A stretch of DNA of 32,767 nt from NCBI RefSeq assembly GCF_003024675.1, contig NZ_PYLP01000020.1:1-32767 (forward strand). Reading direction: 5' to 3'. Position 1 is the first letter of the stretch. Every line of letters begins with the position of its first letter. Origin of the DNA: Faecalibacillus faecis. Its GTDB lineage: Bacteria > Bacillota_I > Bacilli_A > Erysipelotrichales > Coprobacillaceae. Under the pieces are notes generated by a model. The model worked only from the letters and a program-made list of their open reading frames with translations, had not been told where the DNA came from and did no database searches. The position numbers and the translations under genes are program-made. Shown piece after piece: positions 1-6,243 of this stretch.

Positions 1-133
1 GATCGTCATCAAAAAGTCCAAGATTTCTGATTGTACGATGTTTAACCTTTCCATCTTCACGATAAGATTCAACAATTGAGATAAAAGAGGTATTTGGACG
101 ACCTCTATTATTTTTTACAACTTTTACAAACAT
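1..133 (-). CDS. IS1634-like transposase, N-terminal fragment (left copy)
   Basis: The first 44 residues of a transposase gene that runs off the window. It starts at ATG 133 (reading MFVKVVKNNRGRP...) behind a purine-rich AGGATGGTG stretch. The beginning, with a run such as FISIVESYREDGKVKHRTI followed by RNLG, matches what I know of IS1634-family (IS4-like DDE) transposases. Their N-terminus is a short beta-rich segment before the DDE catalytic domain, and none of the DDE domain lies in this window. The sequence is identical to the fragment at the right end. The truncation is caused by the window or contig edge, not by a visible mutation. Confidence 0.75.
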   Translation of the reverse strand, partial: MFVKVVKNNRGRPNTSFISIVESYREDGKVKHRTIRNLGLFDDD

Positions 134-262
134 AACATCACCATCCTATACTACAAATATATAATAAATATATTTAAATTAAAAGTAATAAGATTATATA
201 CCCTATACTACATAAAAAGAAATACGAGATACTATTATAAAAAAAGGATAAAAATAAAAAGA

Positions 263-293
263 CATGAACCTAAGATTATATCTTAAGTTCATG
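263..293 (-). terminator. Inward-facing terminator hairpin in IS1634-like leader (left copy)
   Basis: A 14-bp stem (CATGAACTTAAGAT pairing with ATCTTAGGTTCATG, one U-G wobble) with a 3-base loop, followed in the transposase direction by a T-rich run at 250-262. It lies between the element edge and the transposase start codon. It would stop transcription entering from the neighbouring gene before it reaches the transposase. The identical structure is at 32475-32505. Confidence 0.75.
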
Positions 294-299
294 CCATTG

Positions 300-317
300 G
301 AAGATATTTCTATCTTC
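300..317 (-). terminator. Stem-loop after ferredoxin gene, abutted by IS
   Basis: Perfect 7-bp inverted repeat GAAGATA/TATCTTC with a 4-base loop, 9 bases beyond the ferredoxin stop codon, so probably the ferredoxin terminator. The T-run expected after it is absent because the IS1634-like copy begins at the very next base (299). Confidence 0.6.
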
Positions 318-326
318 TTCATCTCA

Positions 327-497
327 TTATTCAGCTGAAATAGCTTCTACTGGACAAGTTCCAACACATGCTTGGCATCCAATGCATGTATCTTTATCAC
401 ATTCCATTTTTCCTTCGTCATCAAATGCTAAAGCTTCTACAGGACATACACCAGCACATGCTCCGCATCCAATGCAAGTATCTTTATCTACGTTCAT
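327..497 (-). CDS. 2[4Fe-4S] ferredoxin
   Basis: A 56-residue protein, MNVDKDTCIGCGACAGVCPV..., the usual size of clostridial-type bacterial ferredoxins. It contains two CxxCxxCxxxCP cluster motifs (CIGCGACAGVCP and CIGCQACVGTCP) in two near-identical halves, the mark of an ancient duplicated fold that binds two [4Fe-4S] clusters. It is a small cytosolic electron carrier for low-potential reactions such as pyruvate:ferredoxin oxidoreductase or hydrogenase; the partner is not visible here. The start at 497 is set by AAGGAGA about 8 bases upstream. It has its own promoter at 532-559 and a stem-loop just after the stop. An IS1202-like element sits immediately upstream of the -35 box and an IS1634-like copy immediately downstream of the stem-loop, so this tiny gene is bracketed by two unrelated insertion sequences. 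Confidence 0.96.
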   Translation of the reverse strand: MNVDKDTCIGCGACAGVCPVEALAFDDEGKMECDKDTCIGCQACVGTCPVEAISAE

Positions 498-531
498 ATT
501 TAACTCTCCTTTTCCTTTTTTCCTATTTATA

Positions 532-559
532 AGTATATCACTTTCCGTTTTTCAGTCAA
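532..559 (-). promoter_or_regulatory. Ferredoxin promoter with extended -10
   Basis: On the minus strand, -35 TTGACT (554-559) and -10 TATACT (532-537) are separated by 16 bases. A TG sits one base before the -10 (TGaTATACT), an extended -10. The outer base of the -35 box is also the first base of the IS1202-like element's 18-bp target duplication, so the insertion left the core promoter intact but replaced everything upstream. Confidence 0.75.
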
Positions 560-576
560 TACAAAGTCATCATTTT
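559..576. repeat. 18-bp target site duplication, left copy
   Basis: ATACAAAGTCATCATTTT occurs here and again at 1991-2008, directly bracketing the 577-1990 element. Exact 18-bp direct repeats outside imperfect terminal inverted repeats indicate a target duplication made at insertion. Confidence 0.9.
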
Positions 577-682
577 GTTAAGACCCAGCGATTTTGTCAC
601 CATAAAATTCAGCGAAAATGTCACCATGATTTTTCTTTTCTAACCTTCTTCATTATCATGTTATATGAAGGAGGTTTTTATA

Positions 683-1945
683 TTGGACAGAAAAGAAGTT
701 ATTGATCTATTGTCCAAAAAATTGAATGGTGATTTGAAAATTTCTTATGATCATTTAGCTGTTCTTACAAATTATTCTAAAAGACAGCTTATTCGTCTAT
801 CTAAATCTTTAAATGAAAAAGGTATAGATTCTACCTTGAAACACGGTAATAAAGGTTTGGCAGCCCACAATCGTGCTTCAAATGATGAAATTGATTTTAT
901 TGTCAATTTCAAAAAGCTATACCCCAATATCACTATAGCACAATTTAGAGATATTTATCTTGAAGATATTATTTTTAACCCTTCTAGAAAAGAAGATGTA
1001 TCCAAATATAATCTTAAACCTAGAAGCACTTCATTCTTTCAAAGGCTCTATAAAGAATATAAATGGACTTCTCCCGTTAAACATAGAAGTCATAAAAGAG
1101 ACTCTCCTTTACATTTACTGAGAGAAAAAAGTCCTAGAGCTGGTATGCTTGTTCAAATCGATGGAACTCCTTTTGACTGGTTTAGCAGCAGTCAACGCTT
1201 TACTCTTCATATGGCCGTTGACGATGCAACCAATGATATCCTTGCAGGCTGGTTTACCAAAAACGAATGCATGTATGGATATTGTAAGATGATGGAACTT
1301 CTTATCAAGAAAAAAGGAATTCCCTTAGCTATTTATTCAGACAAACATACTATCTTTAAAAGTCCTGAAGGTAATATAACATCATTTGGTGTTATGATGG
1401 ATAAACTTGGCATTGAAATGATTTTCGCAAATACATCTCAAGCCAAAGGATTGATAGAACGGTACAATGGTACAGCTCAAAGAAGATTGCCCAATGACAT
1501 TATAAGGTTCAAAATAAAAGACTACGATCAATTAAATATATGGTTCAATGACTTTTACATAAAATATCTGAATGAAAAATTTGCACATCTTCCAATTGAG
1601 CCTGTTTATGAATTTGTAGAGCTAACAGAAAACTACGATTTGAATTTGGTATTCACTGTTTCAAATACCAGAAAAATAGTAGAAGGCAATATGTTTTCCT
1701 ATAACGGATATTATTATGTCCCATATGATAAAAATGGAGAAGTAGTAAAAATAAGAACTTCAACAGAAGTTACAATTTTATATTTTGTGCTAGAAAATAA
1801 AGTAAGAATGAAATATATTGGAATTATTTATGATTGTACATTGATAGGTACAAAACATAAAAACAAACAGGTACTAATAAATGATCATAAAGATTTAAAT
1901 AATCTCATTCAAGAAATGGACAAAAAAACAAAGGGTTCACACTAA
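683..1945 (+). CDS. IS1202-like (ISNCY) DDE transposase
   Basis: About 420 residues, full length for this group. The N-terminal part (to about residue 130) looks like a helix-turn-helix region that includes a YSKRQLIRLSK segment. The central part is an RNase H-like integrase core with the acidic triad visible as VQIDGTPFDWF (D160), IYSDKHTIF (D220) and KGLIERYNGT (E259). I place the start at the TTG codon at 683 because AAGGAGG (668-674) sits 8 bases before it; the ATG at 665 lies upstream of that ribosome site and would leave it inside the gene. The stop codon lies inside a terminator hairpin. It catalyses cut-and-paste or copy transposition of its own element. No frameshift or missing catalytic residue is seen. 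Confidence 0.92.
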   Translation: MDRKEVIDLLSKKLNGDLKISYDHLAVLTNYSKRQLIRLSKSLNEKGIDSTLKHGNKGLAAHNRASNDEIDFIVNFKKLYPNITIAQFRDIYLEDIIFNPSRKEDVSKYNLKPRSTSFFQRLYKEYKWTSPVKHRSHKRDSPLHLLREKSPRAGMLVQIDGTPFDWFSSSQRFTLHMAVDDATNDILAGWFTKNECMYGYCKMMELLIKKKGIPLAIYSDKHTIFKSPEGNITSFGVMMDKLGIEMIFANTSQAKGLIERYNGTAQRRLPNDIIRFKIKDYDQLNIWFNDFYIKYLNEKFAHLPIEPVYEFVELTENYDLNLVFTVSNTRKIVEGNMFSYNGYYYVPYDKNGEVVKIRTSTEVTILYFVLENKVRMKYIGIIYDCTLIGTKHKNKQVLINDHKDLNNLIQEMDKKTKGSH

Positions 1946-1955
1946 TAGAACCCTT
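1931..1955 (+). terminator. Terminator overlapping the transposase stop
   Basis: An 8-bp stem AAGGGTTC/GAACCCTT with a 9-base loop that contains the transposase stop codon, followed by a T-rich run. It would end the transposase message inside the element. Confidence 0.65.
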
Positions 1956-1990
1956 CTTCATTTTTGGTGACATTTTTGCTGAACGTTAAC

Positions 1991-2008
1991 ATACAAAGTC
2001 ATCATTTT
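1991..2008. repeat. 18-bp target site duplication, right copy
   Basis: Exact copy of 559-576. It overlaps the stop codon (TGA at 2002-2004, minus strand) of the histidine phosphatase gene. The duplicated bases therefore preserved that gene's 3' end when the element inserted. Confidence 0.9.
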
Positions 2009-2529
2009 TCATAGCATTGAATACAACAATTTTGGGGAAGCCATGTCATTAAATCTTTATTTGTCATATCGTAAAAATAACTGTGAATCACACGTACAAT
2101 ACCTCCATGGCAAACAACTAAAATATTTTTATCAGGATAGTTTTTTTCTAATTCTTCTAAAAAACTATACACACGGTGAACAACTTGAAATAGAGATTCT
2201 CCTTTAGGATAATGAAGTGCATGATTTTGTTTATAATATTGAAATTCTTCATTATTAACAACACCTTCAAATTTACCAAAATTAATTTCTTGAATTCTTT
2301 GATCTTGATGAATTGGTAATTGATGGTTTTCATTAATGATCTTTGCTGTTGTATAAGCTCTTTTAAGTGGTGAAGCAAAAATAAGATCAAGAGAAACATC
2401 TTGTAATTGTTCACTTGCTTTTTTAGCTTGTTGTTTTCCTAAATCTGTCAGTTCTACATCTGATTTGCCGCATACTTTGTTAGCAATGTTATAGTTTGTT
2501 TGACCATGTCTTACTACATATAATTTCAT
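2002..2529 (-). CDS. Histidine phosphatase (phosphoglycerate mutase-like) family protein
   Basis: 175 residues. It opens with MKLYVVRHGQTNYN, carrying the RHG motif whose histidine (H8) becomes phosphorylated. A second active-site histidine lies in VCHGG near residue 142, and an acidic EINFGKFEG segment sits near residue 85, all as in the branch 1 histidine phosphatase fold. The length and the FASPLKRAYTTA segment fit small cytosolic GpmB/CobC-type phosphatases. The substrate cannot be read from sequence; the family includes alpha-ribazole phosphatase, sugar-phosphate phosphatases and broad-specificity enzymes, and no cobalamin genes are nearby. It is divergent from the PurF-like gene across an 86-base gap. 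An IS1202-like element is inserted exactly at its 3' end without removing any codon. Confidence 0.88.
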   Translation of the reverse strand: MKLYVVRHGQTNYNIANKVCGKSDVELTDLGKQQAKKASEQLQDVSLDLIFASPLKRAYTTAKIINENHQLPIHQDQRIQEINFGKFEGVVNNEEFQYYKQNHALHYPKGESLFQVVHRVYSFLEELEKNYPDKNILVVCHGGIVRVIHSYFYDMTNKDLMTWLPQNCCIQCYEK

Positions 2530-2615
2530 TTTTTTACATCCTTTATCTTCATTTTATTTTATGTTATCATATTTTCGACATTTAGAGAACAAATGAAAAA
2601 AAGGAGATTACATAT

Positions 2616-4022
2616 ATGGGTGGTATGTTTGGTGTTGTAAGTCGTAAAGACTGTGTCACTGATTTGTTTTTTGGAGTTGATTATCATTCTCACTTAGGAA
2701 CGAAAAAAGGAGGATTAGCGGTTTATGGAGAAAACGGTTTTAACCGTGCAATTCATAATATTTCGAATTCACCATTTCGTACAAAGTTTGAAAATGATAT
2801 TAAAGGGATGTCTGGAAAAATGGGGATTGGTTGTATTTCAGACAATGAACCTCAACCGCTTTTAATTAATTGTCGTTTAGGAAGTTATGCTATTGTTTCA
2901 GTAGGAAGAGTGGCAAATATGGAAGAATTGATTCAAGATACTTTTGATAATGGACATACTCATTTTTTAGAGATGTCTGGGGGAGAAGTGAATCAAACGG
3001 AATTGATTGCAGCAATGATCAATCAAAAAGATAACTATGTTGATGGAATCATCAATGTTTTAAGAAAAGTAAAAGGTTCTATTTCTTTTATGTTGATGAC
3101 GAAAGATGGTTTATATCTTGTACGTGATAAATTAGGAAGAACACCATTAAATATTGGTAAGGGTGAAAATGGTTTCTGTGCTTCCTTTGAAAGTCATGCT
3201 TATATTAATCTAGGTTATTCTTTATATAAAGAATTAGGACCTGGAGAAGTTTGTTTTATGACAAGTGAAGAAGTAAAAACACTTGTTGAATCCAATGATC
3301 AAATGAAGATTTGTTCATTTTTATGGGTATATTATGGATATCCAACAAGTTGTTATGAAGGTCGTAACGTTGAAGAAATGCGTTATGAATGTGGTCGTTT
3401 AATGGCTCAAAGAGATGATATTAAAGATATTGATCTTGTTGCAGGTGTTCCTGATAGTGGAATTGCTCATGCTATTGGTTATTCAAATGAATCACATATT
3501 CAATATGGAAGACCTTTTATTAAATATACACCAACGTGGCCACGTTCATTTATGCCACAAATTCAAGCAGATCGTAATTTAATTGCGAAAATGAAATTAA
3601 TTCCAATTGCAAGCTTGATTAAAGATAAATCATTATTATTAATTGATGATTCAATTGTTCGTGGAACACAATTAAGAGATACAACTGAATATTTATACAA
3701 TTCTGGTGCGAAAGCCGTTCATATTCGTCCTGCTTGTCCACCTATTATGTACGGTTGTCCTTACTTAAACTTTTCAAGAAGTACAAGTGAAATGGATTTA
3801 ATTACCCGTCGTGTTATTAAAAAACGTGAAGGTGATAACGATGTGAATATGTTAGAAACATATAGTGATCCTGATACACCTGAATATAAAGCGATGGTTG
3901 AAGAAATCCGTAAAGAGCTTAATTTTACTTCTTTACGTTTTAATCGTTTGGATGATATGATTCAAGCTATTGGTCTTGATAGCGATAAAATCTGTACTTA
4001 TTGTTTTAATGGAAAAAAATAA
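2616..4022 (+). CDS. PurF-like amidophosphoribosyltransferase homologue lacking the N-terminal catalytic Cys
   Basis: 468 residues, the size of PurF. The N-terminal half resembles the class II (Ntn) glutamine amidotransferase domain and the C-terminal half is a phosphoribosyltransferase with the PRPP loop IDDSIVRGTQ at about 343-352. The end reads ICTYCFNGKK, as in PurF (CxxCF-G-K). True PurF starts with Met-Cys, and the exposed Cys1 is the glutaminase nucleophile. Here the protein begins MGGMFGVVS, with glycine at that position. So glutamine hydrolysis by the usual mechanism looks impossible, and it may use ammonia, act as a regulator, or have another PRPP-dependent role. The start at 2616 is supported by AAGGAGA 8 bases upstream. 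It lies just upstream of pyrB-pyrI but is separated from them by a terminator, so it is probably its own transcript. Databases would likely call it amidophosphoribosyltransferase; I do not assign purF. Confidence 0.82.
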   Translation: MGGMFGVVSRKDCVTDLFFGVDYHSHLGTKKGGLAVYGENGFNRAIHNISNSPFRTKFENDIKGMSGKMGIGCISDNEPQPLLINCRLGSYAIVSVGRVANMEELIQDTFDNGHTHFLEMSGGEVNQTELIAAMINQKDNYVDGIINVLRKVKGSISFMLMTKDGLYLVRDKLGRTPLNIGKGENGFCASFESHAYINLGYSLYKELGPGEVCFMTSEEVKTLVESNDQMKICSFLWVYYGYPTSCYEGRNVEEMRYECGRLMAQRDDIKDIDLVAGVPDSGIAHAIGYSNESHIQYGRPFIKYTPTWPRSFMPQIQADRNLIAKMKLIPIASLIKDKSLLLIDDSIVRGTQLRDTTEYLYNSGAKAVHIRPACPPIMYGCPYLNFSRSTSEMDLITRRVIKKREGDNDVNMLETYSDPDTPEYKAMVEEIRKELNFTSLRFNRLDDMIQAIGLDSDKICTYCFNGKK

Positions 4023-4049
4023 TACGAGAAGAAATTCTCGTATTTTTTT
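4021..4049 (+). terminator. Terminator after PurF-like gene
   Basis: Perfect 10-bp stem AATACGAGAA/TTCTCGTATT with a 4-base loop and a run of seven Ts, starting within the stop codon. Confidence 0.92.
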
Positions 4050-4057
4050 AAAAGGTA

Positions 4058-4086
4058 TTTAACCCTCTATAAAGGAGTGTTATAAT
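4058..4086 (+). promoter_or_regulatory. pyrB promoter
   Basis: Consensus -10 TATAAT at 4081-4086, with a weak -35 TTTAAC at 4058-4063 and a 17-base spacer, lying directly downstream of the preceding terminator. The gap to the start codon is too short for a pyrimidine attenuator leader. Confidence 0.65.
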
Positions 4087-4111
4087 ATTGAAGGAAAAAA
4101 AGGAGATTGTT

Positions 4112-5041
4112 ATGAAATATTTAATTGACCCAATGGATTTAAGTGTAGAAGAAATCGATGAATTGATTGATATTGCTAACGATATTATTAAAGATCGTAC
4201 ACGTTATCAAGATGTTTGCCGTCATAAAATTCTTGCTACACTCTTTTTTGAACCAAGTACACGTACAAGACTTTCTTTTGAATCAGCTATGTTATCACTT
4301 GGTGGAAATGTTTTAGGTTTTTCAAGTGCAAGCAATACAAGCGCTTCTAAAGGTGAAAGTGTTAGTGATACTATTAGTGTTGTTTCAAGCTATTGCGATA
4401 TTATTGCAATGCGTCATCCAAAAGAAGGAGCACCTCTTGTTGCTACAAGAAGAAGTAAAGTTCCTTTAATTAATGCAGGTGATGGTGGACATAACCATCC
4501 AACTCAAACATTAACGGATTTACTTACAATTTCTAGAGAAAAAGGAAGATTAGACAATCTTACAGTTGGATTTTGTGGAGATTTAAAATTTGGACGTACT
4601 GTTCATTCCCTTACAAAGGCGATGTCACGTTATAAAAATATTAAGTTTGTCTTTATTGCACCACCTGAACTTAAAATTCCTGAGTATTTAAAACATGATT
4701 TATTAGATGCTAAGAATTTAGATTATAAAGAAGTTGAAACGATTGAAGAAGTTATTGAAGATTTAGATATTCTTTATATGACACGTGTGCAAAAAGAAAG
4801 ATTCTTCAATGAACAAGACTATATTCGTTTAAAAGATACTTATATTTTAGATTTAAAGAAACTTGAAAAATCGAAATCTGATTTAATCGTTATGCACCCA
4901 TTACCTCGTGTTAATGAAATTACGACAGAGGTTGATGATGATCCAAGAGCTAAATATTTTGATCAAGTTCAAAATGGACGTTTTATGCGTATGGCACTTA
5001 TTTTAAAAATGTTAGGATTAGAAAATGAGGTAGAAAGATAA
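4112..5041 (+). CDS. pyrB: Aspartate carbamoyltransferase catalytic chain
   Basis: 309 residues, normal for the family. It condenses carbamoyl phosphate with aspartate to N-carbamoyl-aspartate, the committed step of pyrimidine synthesis, in the cytosol. The carbamoyl-phosphate motif STRTR lies at 49-53 inside [15 protein letters not shown]; the [14 protein letters not shown] segment (about 126-139) and [10 protein letters not shown] further on are hallmark active-site regions. I choose ATG 4112 over the upstream in-frame TTG at 4088 because AAAGGAGA sits 6 bases before 4112 and the TTG would translate through that site. The gene ends in TAATG, its stop overlapping the pyrI start by one base, so the two chains are translationally coupled, as expected for a PyrB6-PyrI6 holoenzyme. 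Confidence 0.97.
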   Translation: MKYLIDPMDLSVEEIDELIDIANDIIKDRTRYQDVCRHKILATLFFEPSTRTRLSFESAMLSLGGNVLGFSSASNTSASKGESVSDTISVVSSYCDIIAMRHPKEGAPLVATRRSKVPLINAGDGGHNHPTQTLTDLLTISREKGRLDNLTVGFCGDLKFGRTVHSLTKAMSRYKNIKFVFIAPPELKIPEYLKHDLLDAKNLDYKEVETIEEVIEDLDILYMTRVQKERFFNEQDYIRLKDTYILDLKKLEKSKSDLIVMHPLPRVNEITTEVDDDPRAKYFDQVQNGRFMRMALILKMLGLENEVER

Positions 5042-5463
5042 TGAAGATAGATAGTATTAAAAACGGAATTGTTTTAGATCATATTCGTGCAGGTAAATCT
5101 TTAGAAGTTTATAAGGCTTTAGGGCTTGATAAATTAGATTGTAGCGTTGCTATTATTAAAAACGTTAAATCTAATAAAATGGGTAAAAAAGATATTTTAA
5201 AAATAGACGAAGAGTTCACTTTAGATTTAGATGTATTAGGTTATTTAGATCCTAATATTACTGTATGTATTATTAAAAATGGTGAACTGGTTGAAAAGAA
5301 ACAATTACAACTTCCTAAAAAAATTGTTAATGTAGAAAGATGTAAAAATCCTCGTTGTATTACTTCAACAGAACAAGGTTTAGATCATGTATTCTACTTA
5401 GCCAATGAAGAAAAACGTATTTATCGTTGTCTTTATTGTGAAACAAAAGTTGAAAAAAAATAG
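5041..5463 (+). CDS. pyrI: Aspartate carbamoyltransferase regulatory chain
   Basis: 140 residues. This is the allosteric subunit that binds nucleotides in its N-terminal domain and contacts PyrB through a C-terminal zinc domain. The four zinc ligands are visible as C101, C106, C130 and C133 (CKNPRC, then CLYC). The N-terminal segment [20 protein letters not shown] matches the nucleotide-binding domain of the family. It overlaps pyrB by one base, so the chains are co-translated. The presence of pyrI means this enzyme is probably feedback-regulated by nucleotides, unlike the PyrI-less Bacillus type. A stem-loop follows the stop and then a tRNA gene. Confidence 0.96.
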   Translation: MKIDSIKNGIVLDHIRAGKSLEVYKALGLDKLDCSVAIIKNVKSNKMGKKDILKIDEEFTLDLDVLGYLDPNITVCIIKNGELVEKKQLQLPKKIVNVERCKNPRCITSTEQGLDHVFYLANEEKRIYRCLYCETKVEKK

Positions 5464-5479
5464 AAGCAATGCTTCTATT
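5459..5479 (+). terminator. Weak terminator after pyrI
   Basis: A 9-bp stem AATAGAAGC/GCTTCTATT with a 3-base loop overlaps the pyrI stop. Only a short, interrupted T stretch follows before the tRNA at 5485, so read-through into the tRNA is possible. Confidence 0.5.
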
Positions 5480-5484
5480 TCTAT

Positions 5485-5560
5485 GCTGGAGTAGCTCCAA
5501 TGGTAGAGCAACTGACTCGTAACCAGTAGGCTGTGGGTTCGAATCCCATCTCCAGCACCA
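5485..5560 (+). tRNA. tRNA-Thr (anticodon CGU)
   Basis: A 76-base cloverleaf with encoded CCA. The acceptor stem is GCTGGAG/CTCCAGC, the D-arm GCTC...GAGC, the anticodon loop CTCGTAA with CGT at 5518-5520, and the T-arm GTGGG TTCGAAT CCCAT is intact. The anticodon reads the ACG threonine codon. The anticodon stem ACTGA/CCAGT has an A-C mismatch next to the loop where close relatives have A-U. A terminator follows at once. Confidence 0.95.
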
Positions 5561-5565
5561 TTATC

Positions 5566-5590
5566 AAAATCAACAATCGTTGATTTTTTT
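5566..5590 (+). terminator. Terminator after tRNA-Thr
   Basis: A 9-bp stem AAAATCAAC/GTTGATTTT with a 4-base loop, running into seven Ts. Confidence 0.88.
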
Positions 5591-5614
5591 ATGCTCACAT
5601 TATTATAACAAACA

Positions 5615-5758
5615 TCAAATATAAACCTTTTCTTCCCATTTCATCATGACATCTTTTCCATGATGGGCTAAGCCTATATAAATCACTTTTCCTTTTAAAT
5701 CATAGTCATATTTTCTATATTTGATTTGTTGGATGGTTTCATTTCTATCACCCTTTCT
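5615..5758 (-). pseudogene. Fragment resembling the C-terminus of an AAA-ATPase-like/PD-(D/E)XK protein
   Basis: An open stretch of about 48 codons with no start codon, bounded by stops. It reads ...ETIQQIKYRKYDYDL..., then KVIYIGLAHHGKDVMMKW, ending EEKVYI. The pattern of a QI..(K/R)Y segment followed by a (V/I)..IG(L/I) strand and a terminal W is what I expect at the end of the PDDEXK_9 domain found in AAA-ATPase-like proteins. The same family's remnant lies on the opposite strand at 5794-6233. The match is by eye and weak at this length. I see no ribosome site, so it is most likely dead coding sequence. Confidence 0.45.
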
Positions 5759-5793
5759 TTACATATTATAAATTATTTTTGAGATGTTTGCTA

Positions 5794-6233
5794 ATGAATA
5801 TAAATCCAATTTTTAATTTGATCTATACTTCTGTAAGAAAAGAAGATCTTTATCAAAGTCTTGTTAAAGGAGACGTTGATCATGCAAATGAAATACTAGG
5901 AGATATCTTATCTAGATTTTGATAATGAAGAATCTTTCTATCATGTTTTTCTATTAGGGCTCTTTAATGGTAAAAAAATCAAATCGAGAAGCGATGCATG
6001 GAAGATTTGATTTATGTATCTTACCTAAACAAATCTTTCATACAGCTCTTGTCTTAGAATGTAAACATTCTAAGAGCGTTAAAGATTTAATTAAAGACGC
6101 GAGTGAAGGAGCTCAACAAATCATTGATCATAAATATGAAGAAGAAATCATCAATGATGGATATCTTCATGTAAAAGGATGTGGCATATCCTTTTATAAG
6201 AAATACTGTTATATTGTAAAAGTGCAAGCTTAA
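5794..6233 (+). pseudogene. Frameshifted remnant of an AAA-ATPase-like gene with a PD-(D/E)XK (PDDEXK_9-type) C-terminus
   Basis: About 145 codons of related sequence spread over three frames. Frame one (5794-5922) includes EDLYQSLVKGDVDHANEILG and ends at a stop. Frame two (from about 5918) gives DNEESFYHVFLLGLFNGKK. Frame three (to 6233) gives KSNREAMHGRFDLCI, ALVLECKHSK and GAQQIIDHKYEEE, ending GCGISFYKKYCYIVKVQA. The order FYH.FLLGL, SNRE...GRFD, (V/L)LE.K and QI..KYEEE is that of the nuclease-like C-terminal domain (D...ExK core) of AAA-ATPase-like proteins, usually 500 residues or more. The ATPase part is missing. The last frame alone could give an 88-residue product from 5967, but no good ribosome site precedes it. 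This is a decayed gene rather than a working one. Confidence 0.75.
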
Positions 6234-6243
6234 GCCTGCACTT

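Larger units (their letters stand above)
1..299 (-). mobile_element. IS1634-like insertion sequence, 5' end only (left copy)
   Basis: These 299 bases are the exact reverse complement of the last 299 bases of the window, and identity stops at base 299. The element reads leftward out of the window. It holds a leader of about 166 bases with an inward-facing terminator-like hairpin (263-293), then the first 44 codons of a transposase. The 3' end is missing, so target duplications cannot be tested. The inner edge abuts the stem-loop at 300-317 directly. Confidence 0.85.
577..1990 (+). mobile_element. Complete IS1202/ISTde1-like (ISNCY) insertion sequence, 1,414 bp
   Basis: The boundaries are defined by 18-bp direct repeats outside and terminal inverted repeats inside. 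The left end reads GTTAAGACCCAGCG...GTCACCA and the right end, reverse-complemented, GTTAACGTTCAGCA...GTCACCA, with 18 of 26 positions identical. The left end carries a second copy of the inner motif: CAGCGATTTTGTCACCA at 586-602 and CAGCGAAAATGTCACCA at 610-626, spaced 24 bases apart, probably paired transposase-binding sites. One intact transposase gene fills the rest. From family knowledge, the IS1202 family is unusual for long target duplications, and its ISTde1 branch gives roughly 15-18 bp, which fits. It looks recent and potentially active, since duplication, ends and gene are all intact. Confidence 0.9.

Noticed and set aside
382-705. A 107-residue plus-strand open frame
   Set aside because: It is antisense to the ferredoxin gene and runs into the IS1202-like element; its residues have no recognisable family, whereas the minus strand encodes a perfect ferredoxin.
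4023-4111. A PyrR attenuator or other riboswitch before pyrB
   Set aside because: The hairpin there is the terminator of the PurF-like gene, and a TATAAT promoter lies after it, leaving only about 20 bases of leader.
5967-6233. An intact 88-residue hypothetical gene
   Set aside because: Related sequence continues upstream in two other frames and the family is far longer, so it is scored as the tail of a pseudogene.
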